A DNA stretch of 64,000 bases, taken from the NCBI GenBank assembly GCA_945861305.1, contig CAMATW010000006.1, positions 1 to 64,000 of the forward strand, in the 5' to 3' direction. The DNA comes from Bordetella parapertussis. Its GTDB lineage: Bacteria > Pseudomonadota > Gammaproteobacteria > Burkholderiales > Burkholderiaceae_C. The position numbers and the translations under genes are program-made. Shown in pieces: positions 24,087 through 34,334 of this stretch; the first letter of the stretch is position 1; each line of letters begins with the position of its first letter. The notes under the pieces were generated by a model. That model searched no databases, was not told the DNA's origin, and was given only the letters and a program-made list of their open reading frames with translations.

Positions 24087-26473
24087 GGCATTCGGTGGTG
24101 CCAATAGCGGCGTTGCAAGTCACGCTCGCACAGCACCTCCTTGGGTTGATCACTTCGCCAATGTATCGCTCCGCAGTGCGGTGAGTCCCACACCGGTATG
24201 CCTTTGTCAGCATAGCGCTGCATTACTTCGGGTGCGGGGTGACCATAGCGGTTGCGGTAACCCGCTTGTACCCAAGCGATGCGGGGTTGAACTGCATTTA
24301 AAAATACATGTGTAGAAGATGTTTTGCTGCCGTGGTGCGGCACCAGCAAGATATCCGCACGTAAATCATCCCCCATGCGTTCGACCAATGCCTTTTCTTG
24401 CATTGCCTCAATATCGGCCGCTAGCAGCACTGTTTGCCCCTGTGCGTGTATGCGCAGCACGCAACTGCGAGCATTAGGTGGCAAGAGCTTGTCATAGTCT
24501 GAAGGCAAGGGATGCAGTACCGCAAACGCCACTCCATCCCATTGCCACGACTGACCTGCTTCGCAGCGTTTCATGGGCAAGCTTTTGCCCAGCCAGTGCT
24601 CGGTGGTGATGGAACTCAAGACCTGCGCCTGCGGTTGCGCCACATGAACCGCAAGCGCACCTCCCGTGTGATCGGCATCTTGGTGGCTTAGCATCAATAA
24701 ATGCAGGCGCTCACCCATGCGTTGTAACAAGGGGAGCCATACCCGCTCACCCGCATCGCTTTCACTGCCATATCGAGGACCTGCGTCAAACAACAGGCTG
24801 TGGTGTGCGGTGCGAACCAAAACCGCATTGCCTTGGCCCACATCGGCCGCCAGCAACTCAACGCTACCCAAAGGCGGACGTGACGGTGGCCAACACAAAG
24901 ACGGCAGTAGCAGCAGCAAGCCTGCCCACCTAGGCAAGCCACGCCAGCGCCAAGCCCACAAGACAGCGCCTACCAAACCCCCTGCGGCCACCCACCAAGG
25001 CGGTGCAGCACTGTGCCAAACCGCCCATGGCAAATGCGCCAAAGGCTCTAAAACGGATTGAAACACCTGCGCAGCCCATGCGCTGGCTTGCCACAGTGGG
25101 GGCCAAAGTAAACCCGCGAAGGACAAAGGAGTGACCACCCAAGTAACCCAAGGGATGGCCAATAAATTGGCGAACAATCCCACCAAAGAGATTTGCTGAA
25201 ACAACACCATGCCCAAGGGAGCCAGACATACGGTAAGTCGCCATTGCTCTTGCACCAATGACCATGCATAGGCACCTAGCCTAGGCTTGTTTGTAGTCGG
25301 TTGCACCATGAAAAGCATGCCGACTGCTACAAAGCTCAACCAAAACCCTGCTTGCATCAAAGCCCAAGGGTCGATGAGCAACACCACCACCATGGCCAAT
25401 AACCATTGGGTATGCAAGGGCCAACGCAGGGCTTGGTAATGAAGCACACAGACTGTCGCCAACATGGCAACTGTTCTTTGCGAAGGAACACCCCAACCGC
25501 TGAAGACAGCGTACAAAGTTGCAAGCATCAAGCCTCCCAGTTGTGCTGCACGTGGGGCAGGCAGCCATAAACACCAAGAGCGACCCCACAGATCGCTATA
25601 GTGCCAAAGCCGCTGAATCAACCACCTTGCCACCCATGCCCACAAGGTGATGTGCAGGCCCGAGATGCTCATCAAATGCGCCACGCCAGTGGCACGAAAC
25701 ACATCCCAGTCAGCCCTGTCCAGACCTGACTGATCGCCCACCAGCAAGGCCGAAACAATCGCAGCCCACCGAGCATCACTCACACTTTGTTGTATGCCAT
25801 CGCGGGCCCGCTGCCGCCAATGCACCATGGCCCAAGCGCTGGTCTGCCCCAACAACAGAGGTTGGGGGCTGCGCGTACTGTTTCGCACAGAAGCGGAAGC
25901 ATGGATGCCTTGCTGCCAAAACCAAAGTTCCGTGTCAAACCCGCCTGGGTTAACCAAGCCGTGGGGTTGCTTTAATCGCAAGGGAAATCGCCAGACCTGC
26001 CCAGCGCGGACGACGGGCAAGGCTTGCTGCCCCTCTCTGTCGTTGGCATACCAACCCAGTTGCAATAACTCGGGTATGTCAACCTTGACCATGCTGTCTT
26101 GGCGAACAGCCTGCGAGACCTCAAAGCGAAAACGCCAACCATCGGCATGGCGCTGCGGCAGACTGACCACGGTGCCAACTACTTCGAGGTCTAAGCCTTG
26201 TAGCGTGGGTGGCAAAGCGTCTTGCTGATACACAAGTGCTCGCCAACCCACTGTGGCATACGCCAAAGCCGACACGGCAGCCATGGCGCTGGCGCAGCAA
26301 ATACAAAGCCCCAAAAAATAGGGGATTGTGTGTGGTGACGCCCTACGCCATGCCCTGTAGGCAGCTAGGCACAGCAAACCCGCACAAATAACGGGCCAAA
26401 GATAGCGCCAAGTGCTGCCCAGCTCTGCTTGAAACAATTGCAACGCATTGCCCAAGACCCATGCCAGCAGCAA
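24083..26473 (-). CDS. comEC: DNA internalisation competence protein ComEC/Rec2
   Basis: About 796 residues. Order: N-terminal helices with a DUF4131-like soluble region, the Competence membrane domain (about 230-500, many helices; VGDQSGLDRADWDVFRATGV, HLMSISGLHI), and a C-terminal metallo-beta-lactamase-like domain with SHQDADHTGG. ComEC forms the inner-membrane channel for single-stranded DNA during natural transformation. The start is uncertain: the frame opens just upstream of 26473 without any ATG. TTG 26473 is the first listed candidate, and an upstream CTG would add about 13 family-like residues (PWLSWLSPLLLAW). Confidence 0.92.
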   Translation of the reverse strand: MLLAWVLGNALQLFQAELGSTWRYLWPVICAGLLCLAAYRAWRRASPHTIPYFLGLCICCASAMAAVSALAYATVGWRALVYQQDALPPTLQGLDLEVVGTVVSLPQRHADGWRFRFEVSQAVRQDSMVKVDIPELLQLGWYANDREGQQALPVVRAGQVWRFPLRLKQPHGLVNPGGFDTELWFWQQGIHASASVRNSTRSPQPLLLGQTSAWAMVHWRQRARDGIQQSVSDARWAAIVSALLVGDQSGLDRADWDVFRATGVAHLMSISGLHITLWAWVARWLIQRLWHYSDLWGRSWCLWLPAPRAAQLGGLMLATLYAVFSGWGVPSQRTVAMLATVCVLHYQALRWPLHTQWLLAMVVVLLIDPWALMQAGFWLSFVAVGMLFMVQPTTNKPRLGAYAWSLVQEQWRLTVCLAPLGMVLFQQISLVGLFANLLAIPWVTWVVTPLSFAGLLWPPLWQASAWAAQVFQSVLEPLAHLPWAVWHSAAPPWWVAAGGLVGAVLWAWRWRGLPRWAGLLLLLPSLCWPPSRPPLGSVELLAADVGQGNAVLVRTAHHSLLFDAGPRYGSESDAGERVWLPLLQRMGERLHLLMLSHQDADHTGGALAVHVAQPQAQVLSSITTEHWLGKSLPMKRCEAGQSWQWDGVAFAVLHPLPSDYDKLLPPNARSCVLRIHAQGQTVLLAADIEAMQEKALVERMGDDLRADILLVPHHGSKTSSTHVFLNAVQPRIAWVQAGYRNRYGHPAPEVMQRYADKGIPVWDSPHCGAIHWRSDQPKEVLCERDLQRRYWHHRMP

Positions 26474-26563
26474 AGGACTGAGCCATGACAGCCAAGGCGT
26501 GGGGGGGTGCAGGTCTGGATCCCTTCAAACGGCTTTGCAACATGCAAAGCGTTGAAGAGCAAT

Positions 26564-26992
26564 TTACTCAGCTGAGGCGGTTTGGGTGGGAGTGCAAATC
26601 TGTTTTTTCAGAAGTGCGATGTGCGTGCCTGGGCGGATAGCGGTGTCATTGGGGCGCCAATCAGGCTTATCAATGGTGGATATTTCCTTGCCCTTGCCGT
26701 TAGGAAGCGTGTAGATGCTTTCTGACAATTTCAAAAAAGTATCGTTTCTGCAATTGATGCGGTACCGCGTTAGGCTGGACTGAAAGTCCTCACCACTTCC
26801 AAACTTGGTCGGAGTTGTCAAGTTGGTAATGGCCCAAACCAGACGAGAGACATGGACATTTTGCACCGACTCCTTGTCCCAACCATAAAACACCTCATCG
26901 TCTTTGATCAATTCACTCCATTCGGCATGCGCCAAGGGGCTAAGCAACAAAACAGCTGTGCAAGCTAAGCGGGAAAGTGAAAATGTCTTCAT
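26564..26992 (-). CDS. Surface-adhesin-E-like exported protein
   Basis: 142 residues. The signal peptide (MKTFSLSRLACTAVLLLSPLAHAE) is cleaved near residue 23. The mature domain has the pattern of the surface-adhesin protein E family (EWSELIKDDEVFYGWDKESVQ, TRYRINCRNDT) with two cysteines that may pair. Small proteins of this type are common in Burkholderiales and are mostly uncharacterised. The start at 26992 is chosen for the signal peptide; an upstream in-frame start at 27031 would add 13 residues before it. It lies upstream of comEC on the same strand, 90 bp away, with no obvious functional link. Confidence 0.72.
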   Translation of the reverse strand: MKTFSLSRLACTAVLLLSPLAHAEWSELIKDDEVFYGWDKESVQNVHVSRLVWAITNLTTPTKFGSGEDFQSSLTRYRINCRNDTFLKLSESIYTLPNGKGKEISTIDKPDWRPNDTAIRPGTHIALLKKQICTPTQTASAE

Positions 26993-27099
26993 GCATTGAG
27001 GATCGACTTGACTGAGCATAACTTTAACCAAAGACTCTAAGAGGTTGCCGTCATTACTGCACTTTACACTTAGGTCAAACTATTTTTCAGGAGACCCTC

Positions 27100-27558
27100 A
27101 TGGATATTTACCAACGACTCAAAGAACTGCACATTGTCCTGCCTGCGTTGACCGCGCCGGTCGCTGCTTATGTTTCTTTTGTACAAACAGGGGATTTGGT
27201 GTTTGTCAGCGGCCATATCGCCAAGCAAGACGGCAACCCTTGGGTGGGACAGTTGGGCACCAATATGGACACCGCTTTGGGTCAAATTGCGGCTCGTTCG
27301 GTCGCCATCGACTTGTTGGGCACCTTGCATGTAGCCACAGGCGGCGACTTGCACCGCATCAAGCGCATTGTGAAAGTGATGAGCTTGGTCAACTCCAGCC
27401 CCGAGTTCACCGAACACCACTTGGTGACTAATGGTTGTTCTGAACTTTTAGGTCAGGTGTTGGGCGAAGTTGGTACCCATGCCCGAAGCGCTTTTGGCGT
27501 TGTGCAGTTACCGCGTGGTGCCTGCGTTGAAATTGAACTCATCGCCGAATTGCACTAA
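27100..27558 (+). CDS. RidA/YjgF family protein
   Basis: 152 residues of the RidA superfamily, the subgroup of about 150 residues. Visible blocks are VQTGDLVFVSGHIAKQDGNPW, the central VKVMSLVNSSPEF, and HARSAFGVVQLPRGACVEIELIAELH. In the last block, Arg before Ser-Ala and the downstream Glu match the residues RidA uses to bind the carboxylate of imine/enamine intermediates. RidA enzymes deaminate reactive 2-aminoacrylate and protect PLP enzymes; subgroup members can differ. AGGAG lies 7 nt before the ATG. It stands alone, with a repeat element downstream. Confidence 0.9.
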   Translation: MDIYQRLKELHIVLPALTAPVAAYVSFVQTGDLVFVSGHIAKQDGNPWVGQLGTNMDTALGQIAARSVAIDLLGTLHVATGGDLHRIKRIVKVMSLVNSSPEFTEHHLVTNGCSELLGQVLGEVGTHARSAFGVVQLPRGACVEIELIAELH

Positions 27559-27574
27559 CCCGCCATTGCGTTGA

Positions 27575-27760
27575 GCTGTCTTTGCGAGTAGCGCAGCTGC
27601 GACGCAATTTCTCCTCAATCCTGCAGACCGATCACTAACGCAAGGCGTGTGCTGCAGGTCGGCCGTAGCCGACGTTGTGACATCATGGAGGCGAGGCCGA
27701 TCCTGCGGGGCACGCCTGTTTGCTTCGCTTCGCTCGCAATAACGAGCCTTCGCAATGACT
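27575..27760. repeat. Composite palindromic intergenic element (MITE-like)
   Basis: The 207-bp gap between ridA and the RND gene has no ORF but is dense in inverted repeats. Outer arms: GTCTTTGCGAG (27578-27588) against CTCGCAATAAC (27733-27743), 9 of 11 matching. Inner arms: 27641-27664 against 27695-27717, about 20 paired positions with few mismatches. A small hairpin TCGGC-CGTA-GCCGA lies at 27659-27672. The right side contains GCTTCGCTTCGCTCGCAAT, a pattern I associate with dispersed intergenic repeats in proteobacterial genomes. Copy number cannot be judged from one window. Confidence 0.6.
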
Positions 27761-27765
27761 CAGAC

Positions 27766-30700
27766 TCAAGTCATACGCCGCCACAAACGAGCCACCAGCA
27801 ATCCCAAGTCGTCGATATACAAATACACCGCAGGTATGACCAGCAGGCTGAGGAAAGTGGAGGTAATCAAGCCGCCAATCACCGCCACCGCCATGGGTGA
27901 GCGAAAACTGGGGTCAGAACTGCCCCAGCCTGCAGCAATAGGCAACATGCCTGCTCCCATGGCAATGGTGGTCATGACAATCGGGCGGGCACGTTTTTGA
28001 CAAGCGTCCATCAAGGCATCGAAACGGCTCAAACCACCGTCGCGCTGGGCCACGATGGCGTACTCCACCAACAAGATAGAGTTTTTGGTGGCCACACCCA
28101 TCAGCATGATCAAGCCAATGAGTGAGGGCATCGAAAAGCTCTTTCCAGCGATCAAAAGAGCGACGAAGGCCCCGCCCAATGACAGCGGTAAAGCCGCCAA
28201 AATCGTGATGGGGTGCAACACGCTTTTGAAGAGCAGCACCAGCACCAAGTAGATACACAAAATGCCGGTCAACATGGCCAAGGCAAAGCTGGCAAACAAC
28301 TCGCCCATGATTTCAGCATCCCCCACTTCCACCAACCGAATGCCGCTGGGCAAGTCGCGAATGCTGGGCAATTGGTTGACCAGGTTTTTGGCGTCGCCTA
28401 AGCCAACGCCTGACAACTCAATCACAAACACAATGTTGCGGGTGCGGTTGTAACGCTCAATCAACGCAGGACCTCCGCTCAAGCTTAAAGTTGCCACCTC
28501 CGCCAACATCACCGGCCCCTTGGCGCCTGGCACACTCAGTCGACCCAGCACATCCAAATCTTGGCGAGCACTGTCGGCCAACTTGACCATGATGGGCACT
28601 TGGCGCTGCGCTAAATTCATCTTTGGCAAAGCTGCGTCGTAATCGCCCACAGTGGCTATGCGCAAGGTCTCACCAATAGCGGCGCTGGTGACACCAAGAT
28701 CTGCCGCACGCGCAAAGTCTGGGCGAACAGCGATTTCTTGTCTGACCAAACTGGCGCTGGAGTTAATGGAGCCCAAGCCAGGCACGGTGCGTAAATCGCG
28801 TACGAACGCGGTGGCAGAGGCTTGCAAAGCAACAGGGTCTTCGCCGGTGAGCATGACCAAGTATTTTTCACCCGCACCGCCAAGGCCCACTTTGTAGCGC
28901 ACCCCAGGAACAGTGTTTAAGCGTTCACGAATGCGCTGCTCGATGACACCTTTCCTAGGTCGCTCACCACGCGGCAACAACTGAATGGTCAAAGTGGCCA
29001 AGGTGGTTTGGGCAGCCGCTTGCGGCATGGAAGGGTCGGTACCTGCCGAGCCGCCCCCCACGGTGGTGTAAACGCTTTGAATTTCTGGCACTTGTTGCAA
29101 CTGTTGCCTGACAGCTTCGCTGGCTTGAATGGTCTGACCCAAAGTGGAGCCAGGGGGCAATTCCAAATACACCTGCGTTTGCGAGTTGTCGTCGGCTGGA
29201 AGAAAACCGGTGGGCAACAAAGGGATCAACATCAACGAACCCACAAAAAAACTGGCTGCTGCCAAGGCCGTCCAAAAGCGATGGCGCAAACACCAGTGAA
29301 CAAGCTTTAAATAGGTGGGCATCCAAAAAGGAGTGACCGCGGCGTGCTTGGGCGGCTTGAGCATATAAGCCGACATCATGGGTGTCAGCACCCTCGCGAC
29401 AACAAGCGAAGCAAACACCGCCAACGCAGCTGTCCAACCAAATTGCTTGAAGAACTTACCCGGTACACCGCTCATAAAGGCGGTGGGTAAAAACACCGCG
29501 ACCAAGGTGAAGGTGGTGGCAATCACCGCCAAGCCAATTTCATCGGCAGCTTCCATCGCGGCTTGAAAAGGCGTCTTGCCCATGTACAAATGCCGCTCGA
29601 TGTTCTCCACTTCTACGATCGCGTCGTCGACCAATATCCCTACCACCAAAGACAGCGCCAACAAAGTGATGACGTTGATAGAAAACCCGAGATAGTCCAT
29701 GGCAATGAAAGCGGGAATGACCGACAAGGGCAAAGCCACAGCAGACACAAAGGTTGCCCGTACATCGCGTAAAAACAACCACACCACTAGCACGGCCAAC
29801 AATGCGCCTTCATATAACAAGATGAGTGAAGCGTGGTACTCCTCTTTCACAGGGGTGACAAAATCAAAAGCGGTGGTGAACGAGATGCCAGGGTGTGCTT
29901 GGCGCAATTCATCCAAGGCTTTGAAGACCGCTTCGCCTACCTCCACCTCGCTGGTGCCACGGCTACGCGCCACTTCAAAACCCACCACCGGTTTGCCATT
30001 TAAAAAAGCCGAAGAACGCTGCTCCGCCACAGTGTCTTTGATGGTGGCGATGTCGCGTAAACGTATGCGCCTGCCATTGCCCACAGCCAATTCAATGTCA
30101 GCAAGCTCAGCAGCAGAACTCACCGTGGCCAAGGTGCGCATGGACTGCTCAAAGCCGCCCAAATCGGTACGTCCCCCTGAGCTTTCGCTTTGCACTTGGC
30201 GCAACTGGCGCGACACATCAGCCACCGTCAAATGCAAAGCTTGCAAACGCAAGGGGTCGAGCGCTATTTCAACCTGTCTGTTCGCACCACCCACACGGGT
30301 GACTGCGCCAACGCCTTTGACGGCCAACAAACGGCGGGTCACGCTTTGATCCACAAACCAGCTCAAACCCTCGTTGTCCAATTCGGTGGCTGCGATGGTG
30401 AAAGCCAAGACCGGCCCACCAGTGAATTCGAGTTTGCGCACCATGGGGTCGAGCAAATCGGGGGGCAAGTCGCCACGCACACCATTGACCGCAGAGCGCA
30501 CTTCGTCCAGCGCCTCTTGTACCGACTTTTCAATGCGGAATTCGCAGGTGATGAGCACATTGCCATCTTGGATCTTGGTGTAGAGGTTTTTTAAACCAGA
30601 AACCGAGACCACCGCATTCTCAATTTTTCGGGCAACCTCGGTCTCCATTTGCACCGGTGCTGCACCTGGCAAGGCGGCGGTGATGACGATGGTGGGCAAA

Positions 30701-30822
30701 TCCAAGTCTGGAAAATTTTGCACCTTCATATGGTTGAAGGACAGCAAACCGGCAAAAGTCAGCAACACAAACAACACCACCGAGGGGACTGGATTGCGAA
30801 TAGACCAAGCGGAAACGTTCAT
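27766..30822 (-). CDS. RND efflux pump inner-membrane permease
   Basis: 1018 residues with the 12-helix AcrB/HAE1 architecture: two large periplasmic loops (about 35-330 and 560-870), helix 1 near 13-30, and helix 4 carrying the proton-relay acidic pair (VVGILVDDAIVEVENIER). It exports hydrophobic or amphiphilic compounds with proton antiport. The start overlaps the adaptor gene by 4 bp (adaptor upstream), so the two are coupled. No outer-membrane factor gene is adjacent, so a TolC/OprM-type partner elsewhere is expected. Substrates cannot be predicted. Reading frames on the opposite strand here are shadows. Confidence 0.95.
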   Translation of the reverse strand: MNVSAWSIRNPVPSVVLFVLLTFAGLLSFNHMKVQNFPDLDLPTIVITAALPGAAPVQMETEVARKIENAVVSVSGLKNLYTKIQDGNVLITCEFRIEKSVQEALDEVRSAVNGVRGDLPPDLLDPMVRKLEFTGGPVLAFTIAATELDNEGLSWFVDQSVTRRLLAVKGVGAVTRVGGANRQVEIALDPLRLQALHLTVADVSRQLRQVQSESSGGRTDLGGFEQSMRTLATVSSAAELADIELAVGNGRRIRLRDIATIKDTVAEQRSSAFLNGKPVVGFEVARSRGTSEVEVGEAVFKALDELRQAHPGISFTTAFDFVTPVKEEYHASLILLYEGALLAVLVVWLFLRDVRATFVSAVALPLSVIPAFIAMDYLGFSINVITLLALSLVVGILVDDAIVEVENIERHLYMGKTPFQAAMEAADEIGLAVIATTFTLVAVFLPTAFMSGVPGKFFKQFGWTAALAVFASLVVARVLTPMMSAYMLKPPKHAAVTPFWMPTYLKLVHWCLRHRFWTALAAASFFVGSLMLIPLLPTGFLPADDNSQTQVYLELPPGSTLGQTIQASEAVRQQLQQVPEIQSVYTTVGGGSAGTDPSMPQAAAQTTLATLTIQLLPRGERPRKGVIEQRIRERLNTVPGVRYKVGLGGAGEKYLVMLTGEDPVALQASATAFVRDLRTVPGLGSINSSASLVRQEIAVRPDFARAADLGVTSAAIGETLRIATVGDYDAALPKMNLAQRQVPIMVKLADSARQDLDVLGRLSVPGAKGPVMLAEVATLSLSGGPALIERYNRTRNIVFVIELSGVGLGDAKNLVNQLPSIRDLPSGIRLVEVGDAEIMGELFASFALAMLTGILCIYLVLVLLFKSVLHPITILAALPLSLGGAFVALLIAGKSFSMPSLIGLIMLMGVATKNSILLVEYAIVAQRDGGLSRFDALMDACQKRARPIVMTTIAMGAGMLPIAAGWGSSDPSFRSPMAVAVIGGLITSTFLSLLVIPAVYLYIDDLGLLVARLWRRMT

Positions 30823-31943
30823 GGCTTGGCAGCAGTTGGGTTACCAGTGGCAGGGGTTTCAGCCACTACTTTGACCAAGTCTCCCGCGGTCAAAAACCCT
30901 GCACCTCGCACGACTACATTGGCCTCAGCGGGGAGTCCAGAGATGACCTCCAGCCACTCGCCTTGGCGACGCCCTAGATTGACTTTATACAGCTTGACCC
31001 GTTGATCGGCTTGCACCACAAAGATTTGCGAAAACCCATCGCGAATCACGACTGACTGTTGGGGAACCAGTGCCGCAGATGAAGAACCAAACTCGAAATC
31101 ACCCCGCGCATACATGCCGGGCTTGAGTGACAACATGGCGTTGGGGGGTAAATCGACAAACACCGTGCCGGTGCGGTTTTGCCCGTCAACGGTAGGCGCC
31201 ACCATGCGTACTGTGCCAGTGACAGTGCCACCAGCCGCGCCTTGGATATTCACCTTTTGGCCAGACTTGATTTGAAATAACTCCGACGACACCATGTCAG
31301 CACGCCACTCCAAACGGTTACCGCGAATCTGTCGAAACAACTCGGTGCCCAAACCCACTACCGCACCCACACTGGCGCTGCGGCTTGAAATGACGCCGCT
31401 GTCAGGCGCTTTGACCTGGGTTTGACGCAAACGCAACTCATGCACTCCCATCAAGGCTTGAGCAGATTCGACACGGGCTTTGGCGGTGGCTTCTGCCGTC
31501 AGGCTTTGGTTGAACTGCTGGGCACTGATGACGCCACTGGGCTGCAAAGCTCTGGCGCGATCCGCGTTGGCTTGGGCTTCTGCGGCCACAGCCTTGGCTT
31601 CATTCATGGCCGCCTTGGCTTGGTTGATTTCAGCCAGCACGTTGTCAGCGGCAAACACCGCCAGCACTTGACCCGCCTTGACTTGGTCGCCCACGTTGAC
31701 CCGCACCTCGGTGAGCCGCAAACCACCAATTTCCGCACCAATGCTCGCCTCTTGCCAAGCGGCTACGGTGCCGTTGGCGCTGACGCCTTGGGATAAGTTT
31801 TGGGTTTGCGCACGGGTGACCGTTACCGTCAAAGCAGGTCTGGGTTCAGCCTTGGGTGCGGTACTTTGGGCATAGACAGTCTTCACACCCACAATGACAA
31901 ACAAGCTGAAAACACAGCTCAGCGCCAAACTTTGAATACGCAT
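30819..31943 (-). CDS. RND efflux periplasmic adaptor subunit
   Basis: 374 residues. N-terminal signal or anchor (about 5-25, ending VYAQS), lipoyl/barrel-sandwich halves (GAEIGGLRLTEVRVNVGDQVKAGQVLA and VKAPDSGVISSRSASVGAVV), and a central coiled-coil hairpin (about 105-165; Ala/Glu-rich AAMNEAKAVAAEAQANADRA). Beta-barrel and membrane-proximal domains follow. It links the RND permease to an outer-membrane channel. No lipobox cysteine is seen. It is the first gene of a two-gene operon. The intergenic gap to parC is 31 bp on the same strand. Confidence 0.93.
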   Translation of the reverse strand: MRIQSLALSCVFSLFVIVGVKTVYAQSTAPKAEPRPALTVTVTRAQTQNLSQGVSANGTVAAWQEASIGAEIGGLRLTEVRVNVGDQVKAGQVLAVFAADNVLAEINQAKAAMNEAKAVAAEAQANADRARALQPSGVISAQQFNQSLTAEATAKARVESAQALMGVHELRLRQTQVKAPDSGVISSRSASVGAVVGLGTELFRQIRGNRLEWRADMVSSELFQIKSGQKVNIQGAAGGTVTGTVRMVAPTVDGQNRTGTVFVDLPPNAMLSLKPGMYARGDFEFGSSSAALVPQQSVVIRDGFSQIFVVQADQRVKLYKVNLGRRQGEWLEVISGLPAEANVVVRGAGFLTAGDLVKVVAETPATGNPTAAKP

Positions 31944-31974
31944 TACATTCTTTCAATTAAGAGACAAGTTGGCT

Positions 31975-34329
31975 TTATTCGACCCTAAGCACCGTGGTGG
32001 GCTTGAAGCCCAAGTCTGCCGCCTTGCCTTTACGGGCTCTTGCCGCCCGTGCATTGTTCAGACTTCGTATTTCCAGTGTTTCTTCACGGTCTTTGCCACC
32101 GCGCCCCACACCCACAATGCACACGCTGCGGGTGTAGGCCGCGGCACCGGCCAAGCTGTCTTTGTCTTCCAAGTCGATCAGCATCAAGCCACGGCCACCT
32201 TTTTCCATGGCTTTAAGCTCGCTGATGGCAAAGGTCAAGATGCGCCCGCCGGTAGAAGCACAGGCCACATGGGTGGCGATAGGCAGGGGCGTTTCGCCGT
32301 TGCCACCGCCCACCAGTGAGGGGCAACACACGGTTTCGCCCTCTCCCAAGCTGATGAAAGCCTTGCCGCCTTTGTTGCGAGAAATGAGGTTGTCGATGCA
32401 ACACACAAAGCCATAGCCGCCAGAGCCACTCAGCAACAAGGTGAGTGTGGAAGGACCAGCAAAGTAATGCACCAACTGGGTACCAGCTTCCACGTCCACC
32501 AAGGTGGTGACGGGCTGGCCGTCGCCGCGAGCGCCAGGCAATGACGCCACTGGTACCGAATACACCCGCCCGTTGGAGCCAAAGGCGATCAGTTGGTCCA
32601 CAGTGCGGCACTCGAAGGTGTCGTACAACTCGTCACCGGCCTTGAAGGCAAATCCCAGCGGGTCGTGGCCGTGGCCGGTGCGTGAGCGCACCCAGCCTTT
32701 GGCAGACAAGACCACGGTGACAGGCTCGTCAATCACCTTCACTTCAGCCACGGCTTTTTTCTCGGCTTGGATCAAGGTGCGGCGTGCATCGGCAAAGGTT
32801 TTGGCGTCGGCCTCAATCTCTTTGACCATCAAGCGGCGCAGCGAAGTGGCGCTGCCCAAAATGTCCTCCAAACGGCCCTGCTCTTCGCGCAACTCTTTGA
32901 GCTCTTGCTCGATCTTGATGGCTTCCAGACGCGCCAATTGGCGCAAGCGGATGTCCAAAATATCGTCGGCTTGGCGCTCACTTAGCTTGAAGCGCTCTAT
33001 CAATGCGGGCTTGGGCTCGTCGCTGTGGCGGATGATGCGAATCACCTCGTCGATGTTGAGCAACACCAACTGTCGGCCTTCCAAAATATGGATGCGCGCC
33101 AGCACCTTGTCCAAGCGGAATTGCGAACGCCGCTGCACCGTGGTTTGCCTGAACGCAATCCACTCCTCCAGCATTTGGCGCAGGGTTTTGGGCACGGGGC
33201 GGCCGTCCAAACCGACCATGGTCAGGTTGATGGACGAGGAGCTTTCCAAACTGGTGTGTGCCAGCAAGGTGGTGATGAGTTCTTGTTGAAGGGTGGTGCG
33301 GGTTTTGGGCTCGAACACCAAACGCACCGGCGCGTCTTTGCTGGACTCATCGCGCACCCCATCGAGCACTGCCAAGACAGTGGCTTTGAGTTGGGTTTGC
33401 TCTGGGCTCAGCGCTTTTTTGCCGGTCTTCACCTTGGGGTTGGTGAGCTCTTCAATCTCTTCCAACACCTTTTGGCTGCTGACACCGGGTGGCAACTCGG
33501 TCACCACCAACTGCCATTGACCGCGGGCCAGGTCTTCGATGATCCAACGCGCCCGCACCTTGAGCGAACCACGGCCTGTGGCGTAGGCGTCAGAAATATC
33601 GGCGGCGCTGCTGATGATTTGGCCACCGCCCGGGTAATCGGGCGCGGGCAAAATTTGCAGCAACTCTGCTTGTGAAAGCTTGGGGTTTTTGATCAGCGCG
33701 ACACAGGCGTCAGCCACTTCGCGCAGGTTGTGGCTGGGGATTTCGGTCGCCATGCCCACCGCGATGCCGCTGGCACCATTGAGCAGCGCGAACGGTAAAC
33801 GGGCCGGCAACTGCTTGGGCTCTTCGGTGGAGCCGTCGTAGTTGGGCTGAAAGTCCACCGTGCCTTCGTCGATCTCATCGAGCAACAAACTGGTGATGCG
33901 GGCCAAGCGCGCCTCGGTGTAGCGCATGGCCGCGGCACCATCGCCGTCGCGCGAGCCAAAGTTGCCTTGGCCGTCAATCAGCGGGTAACGCTGTGAAAAA
34001 TCTTGCGCCATGCGCACCAGTGCATCGTAGGCGGCGCTGTCGCCGTGCGGGTGGTAGCGGCCCAGCACATCGCCGACCACACGGGCGCTTTTGACGGGCC
34101 GCGCACCGACCGCGTTGTTGGGACCGCCAAAGCCCAAACCCATGCGCGACATGGAATACAAAATGCGCCGCTGCACCGGCTTTTGGCCGTCGCAGACATC
34201 GGGCAAGGCGCGGCCCTTGACCACGCTCAAGGCGTATTCCAGGTAGGCGCGTTGGGCGTAATGCCCTAAGGCGATGCCGTCGTCCGATTCAGACGAGGCG
34301 TTCAGGTCCACAACAGGTGTATCACTCAT
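31975..34329 (-). CDS. parC: DNA topoisomerase IV subunit A
   Basis: 784 residues. The breakage-reunion domain has the catalytic Tyr at about 137 ([11 protein letters not shown]) and the helix [20 protein letters not shown]. In this helix Ser98 and Asp102 occupy the positions of the E. coli quinolone-resistance residues Ser80 and Glu84. Shorter ParC-type C-terminal DNA-wrapping repeats follow. ParC and ParE decatenate daughter chromosomes using ATP. The ATG at 34329 is preferred to a TTG at 34338; it lies 5 bp after the parE stop. The order parE then parC on one strand indicates one operon. Confidence 0.95.
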   Translation of the reverse strand: MSDTPVVDLNASSESDDGIALGHYAQRAYLEYALSVVKGRALPDVCDGQKPVQRRILYSMSRMGLGFGGPNNAVGARPVKSARVVGDVLGRYHPHGDSAAYDALVRMAQDFSQRYPLIDGQGNFGSRDGDGAAAMRYTEARLARITSLLLDEIDEGTVDFQPNYDGSTEEPKQLPARLPFALLNGASGIAVGMATEIPSHNLREVADACVALIKNPKLSQAELLQILPAPDYPGGGQIISSAADISDAYATGRGSLKVRARWIIEDLARGQWQLVVTELPPGVSSQKVLEEIEELTNPKVKTGKKALSPEQTQLKATVLAVLDGVRDESSKDAPVRLVFEPKTRTTLQQELITTLLAHTSLESSSSINLTMVGLDGRPVPKTLRQMLEEWIAFRQTTVQRRSQFRLDKVLARIHILEGRQLVLLNIDEVIRIIRHSDEPKPALIERFKLSERQADDILDIRLRQLARLEAIKIEQELKELREEQGRLEDILGSATSLRRLMVKEIEADAKTFADARRTLIQAEKKAVAEVKVIDEPVTVVLSAKGWVRSRTGHGHDPLGFAFKAGDELYDTFECRTVDQLIAFGSNGRVYSVPVASLPGARGDGQPVTTLVDVEAGTQLVHYFAGPSTLTLLLSGSGGYGFVCCIDNLISRNKGGKAFISLGEGETVCCPSLVGGGNGETPLPIATHVACASTGGRILTFAISELKAMEKGGRGLMLIDLEDKDSLAGAAAYTRSVCIVGVGRGGKDREETLEIRSLNNARAARARKGKAADLGFKPTTVLRVE

Positions 34330-34334
34330 GGGTT

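Noticed and set aside
29699..30349. A 216-codon open frame on the plus strand opposite the RND permease
   Set aside because: The opposite strand encodes a clear RND permease with all family motifs. The plus-strand translation is Lys/Ser/Thr-rich without domain character and has no promoter or ribosome-binding site.
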